Positions 54,317 to 63,984 of a stretch of DNA of 64,000 bases are shown one piece after another. The stretch is from Sphingomonas sp. IC081 (GTDB lineage Bacteria; Pseudomonadota; Alphaproteobacteria; Sphingomonadales; Sphingomonadaceae). The stretch covers positions 186,001-250,000 of the forward strand of contig NZ_CP029762.1 in NCBI RefSeq assembly GCF_006874585.1. The letters are read 5' to 3'. The position numbers and the translations under genes are program-made. Below the pieces are notes generated by a model, which saw only the letters and a program-made list of their open reading frames with translations, was not told the origin of the DNA and did no database searches. How positions within the stretch are numbered: position 1 is the first letter of the stretch; every line of letters starts with the position of its first letter.

Positions 54317-55564
54317 TCAGTGTCCCTGTTCGGGCGCGGGAGCGGTGAGGCGCTCCAACCGGGCCCGGGCATTCTGGTAGGCGGCCAGCGCGTCGATCGC
54401 GGCGAGGCGCGTTTCGGCAAGCGTGCGCTCGGCATCGAGCAGGTCGAGCTGGCCGAACTTGCCCTCGCGGTAGCCGATCCGGGCGATCCGGGCGGCTTCC
54501 TGGGCGGCGGCCAGTGCCGGGCCGGACGCCGTGCGTGCGGTGGTGGCGGCATTGTCGGCTTCGGTCGCGGCTTCGGCGATGGCCTGCTCGGCATCGAGCG
54601 CGGTCATGCGGCGCTGGGCTTCGGCCCGGTCCCGCTCGGCATTGGCCTGGGCGAGAGCGGCACGGCCCGAGTTGAACAGCGGAATCGGCATGGAGAGGCT
54701 GAAGACCGCCGCGGTCGCGTTGGTGGCTTCCAGCCGCCGCACAGCCGGGCCCAGCGTGAGGTCGGGTACGCGCTGCGAGCGGGACAGTTGCACTCCGGCC
54801 TCGGCAATGGCCAGATCGGCCTCGGCAGCGGCCATCACCAGCGTGCCGGCGCCGGATGTGTCGGCGGGGCCGGCAGTCCGGGAAGGCAGGCTTTCGAGCG
54901 CTGCCGGGTCGAGCGGCCCCGTCAGCCTCTGCCCGATCCGGCGGGCGAGATTGCCGCGTGCCGTTTCCACCAGTCGCTGCGCGCGTTCCAGTGCGGCTTC
55001 GGCGTTGACGCGGCTGACATCGGCGCGCTGCTCCTCGAGCGGCGAGGCGCGTCCAACCTTGACCCGGATCTGCGCACCGTTCAGCGCCTCGCGCGCAATG
55101 CGCAGCTGGTCTTGCGCGGTCGCGCGCCGCCGTTCGGCGGCGACCGCCTCGACGTAGAATTGCGTGACCTGAAGGCGGATGTCGGCCTCGGCGATCGCGG
55201 ACAGCAGCTGTGCGCGCGACGTCTGCGCATCGGCGACGGCGATCCGCGCCGAACGTTTGCCGCCCAGTTCGATCGGAATGCTGAGCCCGGCGGTTGTCTC
55301 GGCCTGGTCGAAACGCCCGTATGGGCCGGAACCCATGACGTTTTCCACCTGGCTTTCGAAGCTGGGATTGGGCCTGAGGCCCGCCGCCGTGCGGGCGGCC
55401 CGGGCGGCTTCAACCCCGGCGCGGGCGGCGTCTGCGGCAGGGGCGCCGCCTCCGGCCAGCGCGATGGCGCGCTCCAGCGTGAGGACAGGTTCGTCTTGAA
55501 CCTGTGCCTGCGCCGCCGGGACGCAGAACGATACGGCCGCGAAGGCCGCAAGATATCTGAACAT
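54317..55564 (-). CDS. czcC: CzcC outer-membrane channel (TolC family)
   Basis: A 415-residue TolC-type channel. A Sec signal (MFRYLAAFAAVSFCVPAAQA) is followed by two long coiled-coil repeats typical of the family, e.g. ARAGVEAARAARTAAGL near 63 and the second-half DAERTLAETRLAAIDALAAY. It opens the operon with three bases between it and czcB. It completes the export route through the outer membrane. Confidence 0.93.
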   Translation of the reverse strand: MFRYLAAFAAVSFCVPAAQAQVQDEPVLTLERAIALAGGGAPAADAARAGVEAARAARTAAGLRPNPSFESQVENVMGSGPYGRFDQAETTAGLSIPIELGGKRSARIAVADAQTSRAQLLSAIAEADIRLQVTQFYVEAVAAERRRATAQDQLRIAREALNGAQIRVKVGRASPLEEQRADVSRVNAEAALERAQRLVETARGNLARRIGQRLTGPLDPAALESLPSRTAGPADTSGAGTLVMAAAEADLAIAEAGVQLSRSQRVPDLTLGPAVRRLEATNATAAVFSLSMPIPLFNSGRAALAQANAERDRAEAQRRMTALDAEQAIAEAATEADNAATTARTASGPALAAAQEAARIARIGYREGKFGQLDLLDAERTLAETRLAAIDALAAYQNARARLERLTAPAPEQGH

Positions 55565-55635
55565 GTCGAATTCCCGATTGAGGCCCCGCGTTCGAGGCTA
55601 CGCACTGCCCCGAGGGCAGCAGCGGTCAGGTGCAA

Positions 55636-55992
55636 TCAGGCGATCGGGGGGCGCAGGTCGGGTGCGATCCGGGGCAGGCCGAGGAAGGCGGTGTTGGAGG
55701 GACGGTTCACCGATCCGGCGATGATGACATGAAGCGATGTCCGCTCCGCTTCCGGCAGGAAGGCGGCGGCGACGTGGCAGGTGGCGTGGTGCTGGATGGG
55801 CTGGCCGTCGTCGCTGCCCGAGCGATCGTCGCTACTGGCTGTGGCGGCGTCGGTGTGGCCGGAGCATTCGAGTTCCACGTTCCCGGCGTATTCGCGGGCA
55901 TGGAGAGTGCCGCTGGTCGTCAGCGCAGCCAGAAGCAGGGCAAGCAGCAGCATGCCCCGGCGCCAGTTCGGCAAGCGGCTGAGCCCGATCAT
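55636..55992 (-). CDS. small His/Cys periplasmic protein upstream of czcCBA
   Basis: A 118-residue protein, start ATG 55992: membrane anchor or signal (RRGMLLLALLLAALTTSG), then LECSGHTDAATASSDDRSG and IQHHATCHVAAAFLP with scattered His and Cys. Its last residues, RPPIA, are typical of short proteins found before czc operons. It probably binds or buffers metal or regulates; family unrecognised. It is 71 bp upstream of czcC on the same strand. Confidence 0.55.
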   Translation of the reverse strand: MIGLSRLPNWRRGMLLLALLLAALTTSGTLHAREYAGNVELECSGHTDAATASSDDRSGSDDGQPIQHHATCHVAAAFLPEAERTSLHVIIAGSVNRPSNTAFLGLPRIAPDLRPPIA

Positions 55993-56195
55993 CACCGTCC
56001 GGTCATCTCGGGCCGGTGGCTGCGGCGGTTCGGGCGGAGTGCCCGATGGCCGCATGCCGGCTGGTTGCAACTGCAGTCGTGGCCATGCCCCGTCCGATTC
56101 CTGTCGATACGACCTGCCCTATGCACCGGGAAGGGGCCGCCGGGTCAAGTGCAAAGTGGATGGCGCGCGCGGCATGAAATGCGCAGAGGACAGGG

Positions 56196-57113
56196 TCATG
56201 GCTGCCGGGTGCACTCCTCCCGCATCCAGTCGCGGAAGGCGGCGAAGGCCTTCGTCTTGGGGCTGCCTTGCGGGAATGCCAGCCAGTAGCTGCGTGCATC
56301 GCCGGGCGGGGTCTCGGGTGACGGAGTGTCGAACGGGATCACCAGTTCGCCCGAGGCCAGTTCGGGCTCGATCAGGAAGCTGGGGATCAGCGCGGCGCCG
56401 CCGCCCGCCTTCACGGCCTGTGCCAGCATCAGGAAGTGGCTGATGCTGGGCATCGCGCCGGCTTCGGGGGCATCGAGACCGAAAGGCCGCAGCCAGCGCG
56501 ACCAGGCGTCCTTGCGCTGGGACTGGACGAGCAGCGGAACGCGCAGCAGGTCCTTCGGGCGGCGGACTTCCTGTTGATCGGCCAGCGCGGGGGAGATGAC
56601 CGGCACGACATGCTCGCGGAACAGCAGATCGTGCTCGGCGTCCGGCCAGTCCGGATCGCCCACGTGGATGGCGGCGTGGAACGGTTCGCGCGCGAAGTCG
56701 AACAGGTCGACGCGCGAGGCGATGTTGATCACCAGATCCGGGTGCTTCTGCGTCAGTCGAGGCAGGCGCGGGGCCAGCCAGCGCATGCCGAAACCGGGCA
56801 GGACGGCGAGTTCGATGACATGTTCGGGCGCGGGCTCGAGGAAGCGCCCGGTGGCCCGGCGGATCGCGGCAAGGGCGGGGGCAAGGTCGTCGAGATAGTC
56901 CTGCCCCTTGTCGTTGAGGACGACACGGCGCCCATGGCGGTCGAACAGCGCGGTGCCCAGCCATTGCTCGAGATTGGCGACATGGCGGCTGACGGCGCTT
57001 TGCGTGAGGTTGAGGGCCGCACCTGCGCGGGAGAACGAGCCGAGCCGGGCCGACGCCTCGAAGCAGTGGAGCATGGCCATTGGCGGCAAGCGGCGCCGGT
57101 CATCGTAGTTCAT
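56196..57113 (-). CDS. LysR-family regulator of the ast operon (inferred)
   Basis: A 305-residue LysR protein: PPMAMLHCFEASARLGSFSR, then SAVSRHVANLEQWLGTALFD (helix-turn-helix), followed by an effector domain with LVINIASRVDLFDFAREP. It resembles GcvA-type regulators. It is divergent from astC with an 89-bp gap, so it likely controls arginine catabolism. Effector and direction of control are unknown. Confidence 0.88.
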   Translation of the reverse strand: MNYDDRRRLPPMAMLHCFEASARLGSFSRAGAALNLTQSAVSRHVANLEQWLGTALFDRHGRRVVLNDKGQDYLDDLAPALAAIRRATGRFLEPAPEHVIELAVLPGFGMRWLAPRLPRLTQKHPDLVINIASRVDLFDFAREPFHAAIHVGDPDWPDAEHDLLFREHVVPVISPALADQQEVRRPKDLLRVPLLVQSQRKDAWSRWLRPFGLDAPEAGAMPSISHFLMLAQAVKAGGGAALIPSFLIEPELASGELVIPFDTPSPETPPGDARSYWLAFPQGSPKTKAFAAFRDWMREECTRQP

Positions 57114-57202
57114 TCCAAAAACTCATGAAGACATGCGTATTATCGGGCTATTTAATGCGTTCCGGATCGGAAATCATGTGAAATATGCATGAGGAGATGC
57201 CC

Positions 57203-58411
57203 GTGACCAATTCCGTCCTGCCTGTCTACAATCCCGCGCCGATGAAGCTGGAGCGCGGCCGCGGCGTCTGGTTGTTCGACGAGCAGGAGGCTGACTGGCT
57301 CGATTGCGTCGCGGGCATTGCCACCAATGCGCTGGGGCACTGCCATCCGCGTCTGGTCGCGGCGCTCGCCGAGCAGGCGGGCAAGCTCTGGCACGTGTCG
57401 AATGCCCTGGCGATACCGGGGCAAGTGGCGCTGGCGGAGCGGCTGACTGCGGCCTCGTTCGCCGATTATGCGTTCTTCACCAATAGCGGCGCCGAATCGA
57501 TCGAGGCGGCCATCAAGATCGCCCGCCGCTATCACGCGGTGGGCGGCGAGGCGCAGCGGATCGACGTGATCGGCTTTGCCGGCAGTTTCCACGGGCGCAC
57601 GTACGCCGGCATCAACGCCAGCGGCAGCACGGCGCTGCTCGACGGGTTCGGGCCGCGTCTGCCGGGCTACCTGCAGCTTTCGCTCGACGATCATGCGGCC
57701 TTTGCCGAAGCCGTCGCGCGTCCCGGAACGGCGGCGGTCATCGTCGAGCCGGTGCAGGGCGAGGGCGGTGCGCGCGCGCTTTTGCCGGAAGAGCTTCTAC
57801 GACTGCGCGAACTCACCCGCCGTCACGGCGTGCTGCTGATCCATGACGAAGTGCAATGTGGCATGGGCCGCACCGGGCGCCTGTTTGCCCATCAGTGGGT
57901 CGAGGGCGCCGAGCCCGACATCATGGCGCTGGCCAAGGCGCTGGGCGGCGGCTTCCCGGTCGGCGCCTGCCTTGCCACGGCAGAAGCCGCGCGCGGCATG
58001 GTGTTCGGTTCGCATGGCAGCACGTTCGGCGGCAATCCGCTGGCCATGGCGGTGGCCCAGGCCGCGTTCGACGAGATCGCCCAGCCGCAGCTGATGGCGC
58101 ACGTGGAGGCGATGTCGGCGCGCCTGCGCGAAGGGCTGGAGGGGCTGCGCCAGCGTCATCCCGGCGTAATCGAGGCCATTCGCGGCAAGGGGCTGCTGAT
58201 CGGCGTGCGGCTGGCGACACCGAACAAGGCGTTCATCGTCGCGGCGCGCGAACATCGCTTGCTGCTGGCGGGCGGCGGCGACAATTGCGTGCGCCTGCTC
58301 CCGGCGCTGGTCATCACTGCCGAGGAAGTGGATGAAGTGATCCGCCGGTTCGAGGCGACCTGCCGCTCGGTCGAGCGCGCAGGCGCCGACGCGGCGCTGG
58401 TGGCCGGCTGA
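57203..58411 (+). CDS. astC: succinylornithine aminotransferase AstC (class III)
   Basis: A 402-residue PLP aminotransferase. GSTFGGNPLAMAV and EPVQGEGGARALLPEE are class III signatures, and the PLP Lys is K245 in DIMALAKALGGGFPVGA; NSGAESIEAAIKIARRYH binds the cofactor phosphate. In the AST pathway it converts N-succinylornithine to succinylglutamate semialdehyde; it may also act as ArgD. The GTG at 57203 was chosen because GAGGAG lies six bases before it; ATG 57197 or 57185 are alternatives. Neighbours astD, astB and astA support the assignment. Confidence 0.9.
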   Translation: MTNSVLPVYNPAPMKLERGRGVWLFDEQEADWLDCVAGIATNALGHCHPRLVAALAEQAGKLWHVSNALAIPGQVALAERLTAASFADYAFFTNSGAESIEAAIKIARRYHAVGGEAQRIDVIGFAGSFHGRTYAGINASGSTALLDGFGPRLPGYLQLSLDDHAAFAEAVARPGTAAVIVEPVQGEGGARALLPEELLRLRELTRRHGVLLIHDEVQCGMGRTGRLFAHQWVEGAEPDIMALAKALGGGFPVGACLATAEAARGMVFGSHGSTFGGNPLAMAVAQAAFDEIAQPQLMAHVEAMSARLREGLEGLRQRHPGVIEAIRGKGLLIGVRLATPNKAFIVAAREHRLLLAGGGDNCVRLLPALVITAEEVDEVIRRFEATCRSVERAGADAALVAG

Positions 58412-59851
58412 TGCTTACCTCAACCTGCCCCGCCACCGGCACGCTAGTCTGGGGAGGCCGCAGCGATGATGCCGATGCGGTAGACCGGGCGATCGGCGCT
58501 GCGCGACGTGCATTCGAGGACTGGTCGCAGACGGACTTCGAACACCGCATCGCCTGTATGCGCCGCTACGCCGGCAAGCTCGAGGAAGCGGCTGGCGATC
58601 TGGCGCGGATGATCGCGCGCGAGACCGGGAAACCCTTGTGGGAGGCGTCAGGAAGTCGCCTCGATGATCGGCAAGGTGGAGATCTCGATCCGCGCCCAGG
58701 CCGAGCGCGCGGGCTATCGCGAGGAGCCGCAAGGCTTCGGGCAGGCAGTGCTGCGGCACCGTCCGCATGGCGTCATGGCGGTGCTGGGGCCCTATAATTT
58801 CCCGGGTCATCTCCCGAACGGACATATCGTACCGGCCCTGCTGGCCGGCAATGTCGTGGTGTTCAAACCCTCGGAGGAGACCCCGGGGACCGGAGCGATG
58901 ATGGCCGCGTTGCTGCAGGCCGCGGGTCTGCCTGAATGTGTCCTCAACCTGGTCCAGGGTGGGCGCGGGACGGGCGCGGCGCTGATCGCGGGCGATATCG
59001 ACGGGCTGCTGTTCACCGGCTCCGCTGCGACCGGCACCCTGCTGCGCCAGGCCACCGCCGATCGGCCGCATGTGATCCTGGCGCTCGAACTCGGCGGCAA
59101 CAATCCGATCGTCGCCTGGGACGGTGATGCCGAGGCGGCGGCGTCCATCGTCGCACAGTCGGCCTTCGTCACCGCGGGCCAGCGCTGCTCCTGCGCACGC
59201 AGGCTGATCGTGCCGGATGGGGCCGTGGGCGAGCGTATCGTCAAGGCGGTGGCCGCGATCGCGGCGCGGATGCGGATCGGCGCGTGGGACGCGGTGCCGG
59301 AGCCGACATTCGGTCCGCTCGTCTCGGTCGCCGCGGCCGAGCGGGCGCGCGAGGATGTGCGCGCGCTCATCGCCCTTGGCGCGCGGGAGGTGTTGCCGCT
59401 GCGTGATCCTGCAGGCCTGCCGCCTGCCTTCATGGCGCCGGTCATGCTGGACGTGACCGGGATCGCGGTTCCGGACCGGGAGATCTTCGCGCCGGTGCTG
59501 CAGATCCGCAGGGTGGCCGATTTCGACGCCGCGATCGCCGCGGCGAACGACACGGTTTACGGCCTTTCTGCGGGGCTGGTTTCTGAGGATCCGGCGCTCT
59601 GGCGGCGCTTTGCCGTGCGGGTGCGCTCGGGCGTGGTCAACTGGAACCGCCCGACCACCGGCGCCAGCGGGGCGATGCCGTTCGGCGGCCTCGGCGCCTC
59701 TGGCAATCACCGGCCGAGCGCATACTATGCCGCTGATTACTGCGCCTATCCGGTCGCCAGTTTCGAGGCAGGGGCGGTCGTTGACGTGAGCGGCGAGATT
59801 CGCGGGCTGATGCCCGCCCGGAAGGAAAGCGGGGTGAACCAGGATGCGTGA
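58411..59851 (+). pseudogene. astD: succinylglutamate semialdehyde dehydrogenase AstD, frameshifted
   Basis: The N-terminal 80 codons (start ATG 58411, coupled to the astC stop) end at LWEAS and the frame then breaks at 58648: the rest of the gene continues in the next frame as QEVASMIGKVEIS to 59851. The break corresponds to a net loss of two bases. The second part holds the whole catalytic machinery: GPYNFPGHLPNG, the Glu in LELGGNNP and the nucleophile Cys in QRCSCARR near 59190. Joined, the protein would be about 480 residues, normal for AstD (NAD-dependent oxidation to succinylglutamate). It could be a sequencing error. Confidence 0.8.
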
Positions 59852-61130
59852 GATCAACTTCGATGGCCTGATCGGACCGAGCCACAACTACGCAGGGCTT
59901 TCGCTGGGCAACATCGCTTCGGCCACCAATGCCGGCGGGGTTTCCGCCCCGCGCATGGCGGCCCTGCAGGGCATTGCCAAGATGCGGCGGATGCTGGCGC
60001 TGGGCCTGCCGCAAGGCCTGCTGCTGCCGCATGGCCGTCCCGATGCGGACTGGCTGCGCACGCTCGGCTTTGCAGGCGACGACGATGCCGTGTGCCGCGC
60101 CGCCTGGGCGCAGGAACCGGCGCTTCTGCGCAATGCCTTCTCGGCCTCGGCGATGTGGACCGCCAATGCCGCGACCGTTTCCCCTGCGCCCGATACCGCC
60201 GATGGACGCTGTCATTTCTCGGTCGCCAATCTCTCGACGATGCTCCACCGCAGCGTCGAGCACGCCGAGACCTTGCGCCAGCTGCGGCTGGCCTTTGCCG
60301 ACGAGCGCCACTTTGCCGTCCACGCTGCCCTTCCCGCCGGCCTCGGCGACGAGGGTGCGGCCAATTTCATGCGTCTGGGCGCCCGTCACGCCAGCCCCGG
60401 CCTCGAACTCCTTGTCTACGGCGAGCGTAATGCCGCCTCTCCCTTCCCGGCCCGCCAGCACCGTGCGGCGAGCGCGGCGATCGCGCGCCGCCACGGGCTG
60501 CGCGACTTTGCCCTTGTTCGCCAGAGCGATGCCGCCATCGCTGCCGGGGCTTTCCACAACGATGTCGTCGCGGTCGCCAACGAGCATGTCCTGTTCACCC
60601 ACGAACAGGCCTTTGCCGACCGCGACGGGCTCTATCGCCGCATCCGCGAAAGCCTTCCCGGCGCGGTAATTGTCGAGGCTCCTGCGGCGCGGGTCAGCCT
60701 CGATGCGGCGGTGCGCTCCTACTTGTTCAATTCGCAGCTCGTCACCTTGCCCGATGGCGGCATGGCGCTGGTGCTGCCGCAGGAAGCCCGCGAGACGCCA
60801 GAGGTCTGGGCCTGGCTGGAGGACGTGCGGGCCGGCGACAATCCGATCCGGCACCTCGAGGTGGTCGATGTGCGCGAATCGATGCGCAACGGCGGCGGCC
60901 CGGCTTGCTTGCGCCTGCGCGTGGCGGTGAGCGAGGAGGCCCATGCCGCGATCGACCACCGTTTCCTGCTCGACGACGGCAAGTGCGACCGCATCGCCGA
61001 AGTGGTCGAGCGGACATGGCCCGAACGGATCGCTCCTGACGACCTTGGCGAGCCGGACCTCTGGCACCAGTGTCGCACCGCGCGTGCGGCACTGCTCGGT
61101 GCCCTCGGCTTTGCGGCGGGCGAACTGTGA
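59844..61130 (+). CDS. astB: N-succinylarginine dihydrolase AstB
   Basis: A 428-residue enzyme that hydrolyses N-succinylarginine to N-succinylornithine, ammonia and carbon dioxide. INFDGLIGPSHNYAGLS at the start and the catalytic Cys C355 in GGGPACLRLR are diagnostic; GAFHNDVVAVANEHV near 235-249 supplies the His. It begins 8 bases before the astD stop and ends overlapping the astA start, so all are one operon. Length is near the family's usual 440. Confidence 0.95.
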   Translation: MREINFDGLIGPSHNYAGLSLGNIASATNAGGVSAPRMAALQGIAKMRRMLALGLPQGLLLPHGRPDADWLRTLGFAGDDDAVCRAAWAQEPALLRNAFSASAMWTANAATVSPAPDTADGRCHFSVANLSTMLHRSVEHAETLRQLRLAFADERHFAVHAALPAGLGDEGAANFMRLGARHASPGLELLVYGERNAASPFPARQHRAASAAIARRHGLRDFALVRQSDAAIAAGAFHNDVVAVANEHVLFTHEQAFADRDGLYRRIRESLPGAVIVEAPAARVSLDAAVRSYLFNSQLVTLPDGGMALVLPQEARETPEVWAWLEDVRAGDNPIRHLEVVDVRESMRNGGGPACLRLRVAVSEEAHAAIDHRFLLDDGKCDRIAEVVERTWPERIAPDDLGEPDLWHQCRTARAALLGALGFAAGEL

Positions 61131-62065
61131 GTGCATTGCCTGCGGGTCGGCCCTTTGTCCGCCCTGTGCGCGAAGACGATCTCGATTCCCTGCTAGACCT
61201 CGCGGGCCTGACCGGCGGCGGCATGACCAACCTGCCGCCCGACCGCGCGACGCTGGCCGAGAAGATCGCCCGCAGCGAGACGGCGCTCGGCGCGGAGATC
61301 ACCGCGCCGCAGGATGAATTCTACCTGCTGGTGCTGGAATCCGGGCAAGGGCAGGTCGTGGGCACTGCCAGCCTGTTCTCGCGGCTGGGTGCGAAGTGGC
61401 CATTCTACAGTTACAAGGTCAGCCGTGTCACCCACGTCTCGCGCGATCTGGAGCGCACGTTCTCGACCCGCATCCTTCACCTCGTCAACGACTTCGACGG
61501 GGCATCGGAAGTGGGGGGGCTGTTTCTCCATCCCGCGGCGCGCTCTGGCGGGCTGGGCGCGCTGCTGGCGCGCAGCCGCTACATGTTCATCGCCCAGCAT
61601 CGCCAGCGCTTCGGCGAAGTGGTGATCGCGGACTTGCGCGGCTGGGTGGAGAACGGCACCAGCCCGTTCTGGGACGCGGTGGCAGGGCCGTTCTTCGGCA
61701 GCGGCTTCCTCGAGGCGGACCTTCACAACGCGGTCCACGGCAACCAGTTCATCGCTGACCTGATGCCGCGTTATCCGATCTATACCAGCATGTTGCCCGA
61801 AGCTGCGCGTACCGCCATTGGCAGGCCGCACGAAAGCTCGGTGCCCGCCCTGCGGTTGCTTCAGGCCGAGGGCTTCGCGCACGAGGGTTACTGCGACATC
61901 TTCGATGCCGGGCCGACCGTTCAGGTCCGTACCGACCGCATCCGCACCGTCAGCCTGTGCCGCCCGGTCGCGGCGGCGCTGCCGACCTTGCGTACGGACG
62001 AGCCGCAGGCGCTGCTGGCGCACGGGCAGGGCGCGGGCTTCCGGGTCTGGCAGGAGGCCGACTGA
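61127..62065 (+). CDS. astA: arginine N-succinyltransferase AstA
   Basis: A 312-residue GNAT-like transferase that moves a succinyl group from succinyl-CoA to arginine, the first AST step. PFVRPVREDDLDSLLDLAGL, GGLFLHPAARSGGLGALLAR (CoA-binding) and MLPEAARTAIGRPHESSVPA are family features. It starts with GTG at 61127, overlapping the astB stop. AstE (succinylglutamate desuccinylase) is not in the window. Confidence 0.95.
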   Translation: MSALPAGRPFVRPVREDDLDSLLDLAGLTGGGMTNLPPDRATLAEKIARSETALGAEITAPQDEFYLLVLESGQGQVVGTASLFSRLGAKWPFYSYKVSRVTHVSRDLERTFSTRILHLVNDFDGASEVGGLFLHPAARSGGLGALLARSRYMFIAQHRQRFGEVVIADLRGWVENGTSPFWDAVAGPFFGSGFLEADLHNAVHGNQFIADLMPRYPIYTSMLPEAARTAIGRPHESSVPALRLLQAEGFAHEGYCDIFDAGPTVQVRTDRIRTVSLCRPVAAALPTLRTDEPQALLAHGQGAGFRVWQEAD

Positions 62066-62191
62066 CCTGTCGAGGGGCCCTCCCGGACGCTGCACTGCAC
62101 AAGCGGCGTTGACGCGGTGGCCGTGCTGGGCGATGTGCGACAGGGGCTGCCGGTCGAGCGGCCGGTCGGCCAGACGGCCCAGCGGGGTGAA

Positions 62192-62773
62192 ATGAGAATC
62201 GTCATCATCGACGACAGCGGCTTGCGCGCGACGGTGCTCGAAGAGGGGCTGCGCGAGGCGGGCTACGACGATATCCATATCGTCCCGCCGCGCGGCGCTT
62301 TCGTGGCGCGGCTGGAACGCATGGCCCCCGATGTCGTGCTGATGGACCTGGGCAGTCCGAGCCGCGACACCCTTGAGGAAATGCTCACCGTCAGCCGCGC
62401 GCTGGCACGGCCCATCGCGATGTTTGTCGACCAGTCCGACGAGGCGATGATCGGCGCCGCCATCGATGCCGGGGTCTCCGCCTATGTCGTCGACGGGCTG
62501 CGCAAGGAGCGGGTCAAGCCGGTGCTGGAACTGGCGGTGCGCCGGTTCAACACGTTCTCGCGCATGCAGAGCGAACTGGAGGAAGCGCGCACCGCGCTGG
62601 CCGATCGCAAGGTGGTCGACCGGGCCAAGTCGATCCTGATGAACCAGCGCGGGCTGTCGGAGCAGGATGCCTACAACCTCTTGCGCACCAGCGCGATGAA
62701 CCAGGGCAAGAAGATCGTGGATGTGGCGCAGGCGCTGATTACCGCCAGCGACCTTCTGGGAGGCGGATTATGA
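62192..62773 (+). CDS. nasT: NasT antiterminator (ANTAR response regulator)
   Basis: A 193-residue protein: a receiver domain (MRIVIIDDSGLRATVLEEGL, then DVVLMDLGSPSRD) followed by a C-terminal ANTAR RNA-binding domain (ADRKVVDRAKSILMNQRGLS, then QDAYNLLRTSAMNQGKKIVD). It binds leader RNA and prevents termination of nitrate/nitrite assimilation genes. Its stop overlaps the start of the sensor gene by four bases. It lies 126 bp after astA in the same orientation. Confidence 0.92.
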   Translation: MRIVIIDDSGLRATVLEEGLREAGYDDIHIVPPRGAFVARLERMAPDVVLMDLGSPSRDTLEEMLTVSRALARPIAMFVDQSDEAMIGAAIDAGVSAYVVDGLRKERVKPVLELAVRRFNTFSRMQSELEEARTALADRKVVDRAKSILMNQRGLSEQDAYNLLRTSAMNQGKKIVDVAQALITASDLLGGGL

Positions 62774-63984
62774 CAACAAGCCTGCGTATCGCCTTCCTGC
62801 CGCTCAACGACGTGGCAGTGCTGGCGGCAGCCCGTGAACGCGGTTTCGCCGAAGACGAAGGAATCGCGCTCGACCTCGTGCGCACGACGAGTTGGGCGAC
62901 CTTGCGCGACCGGCTGGTCTACGGGCAGGTTCAGGCCGCGCACATGCTGGCGCCGCTGGCGGTTGCGGTGACGCTGGGCCTCAGCCAGCAACCGGCGGCG
63001 CTGGCCGCGCCCTACAAGCTCGGCGTCAATGGCAACATGCTGGTCATGGCCCGCGATTTTGCCGCAGCGCTCGATCCCGATCCGGCGCGGCGCCTGGCCG
63101 ATCCGCTGGGCACCGCGCACGATTTTGCCGCAGCCATCGGGCTCTGGCGGCGCAAGCCGGTGATCGGCGTTGTCCATCGGTTTTCCAGCCACGCCCTCAT
63201 GCTGCGCTACTGGTTGGCGAGCGCGGGTATCGATCCCGACCGCGACGTGGTGCTGCGGGTGCTGCCGCCCTCGCTGACGGTCGAGGCGATCCATGCCGGG
63301 GAGATCGACGGGTTCATCGCCGGGGAGCCCTGGGGCGGTGCCGCGATTGCCTCGGGCCGGGCCGAGGCGGTCGCCATCGGCGAACGCATCTGGCAGCGCG
63401 GGGTGGAGAAAGTGCTGGCCTTCCGCGAGCCCTGGCTTGAGGAAAACCCCGATACGGTCGACCGCTTGCTGCGTGCGCTGGCGCGGGCCGCGGCCTGGTG
63501 CGACGAGCCGGACAACCGCGAAGGGCTCGCCGAGATCCTGTCGCGTGCTGACTATGTAGACCAGCCGGCGGACCTGATCCTGGGCGCGCTGGGCGGCCGG
63601 ATCGCGCCGCGCGCCGGAGATGCGCCGCTCGATTGCCCCAATTTCGTGCTGTTCTCGCGCGAGGCGACGCCGTTTCCCTGGCGCAGTCAGGCGCTGTGGA
63701 TCTATTCGCAGTTGGTGCGCTGGGGCATGGTCGAGGCCTCGCCGCAAGCCGCCGCGCAGGCCGCTGCGGTGTTTCGTCCCGACGTGTTCCGCCGGGCGCT
63801 GGCCGGCAGCGACGTGCCGATGCCCGGGGCCAGCATGAAACTGGAAGGTGCGCTGGCAAGCCCGCGTGCGGTCGGCTCGCGCGGGGGCGACCTTACGCTG
63901 GGGCCGGACCGCTTCTTCGATGGCCGTGTCTTCGATCCTGAGCGGATCGACGACTATCTGGAAGGCTTTTTGCAGTTGCGCTGA
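62770..63984 (+). CDS. nasS: NasS nitrate/nitrite sensor (NrtA-like)
   Basis: A 404-residue solute-binding fold of the NrtA/CmpA type: LRIAFLPLNDVAVLAAARER, then VVHRFSSHALMLRYWLASAG and EPWGGAAIASGRAEAVAIGE (about 181-200). There is no signal peptide or lipobox, so it is cytoplasmic, as expected of NasS, which holds NasT inactive until nitrate or nitrite binds. The 5' overlap with nasT supports the pairing. Sixteen bases remain to the window edge. Confidence 0.88.
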   Translation: MTTSLRIAFLPLNDVAVLAAARERGFAEDEGIALDLVRTTSWATLRDRLVYGQVQAAHMLAPLAVAVTLGLSQQPAALAAPYKLGVNGNMLVMARDFAAALDPDPARRLADPLGTAHDFAAAIGLWRRKPVIGVVHRFSSHALMLRYWLASAGIDPDRDVVLRVLPPSLTVEAIHAGEIDGFIAGEPWGGAAIASGRAEAVAIGERIWQRGVEKVLAFREPWLEENPDTVDRLLRALARAAAWCDEPDNREGLAEILSRADYVDQPADLILGALGGRIAPRAGDAPLDCPNFVLFSREATPFPWRSQALWIYSQLVRWGMVEASPQAAAQAAAVFRPDVFRRALAGSDVPMPGASMKLEGALASPRAVGSRGGDLTLGPDRFFDGRVFDPERIDDYLEGFLQLR

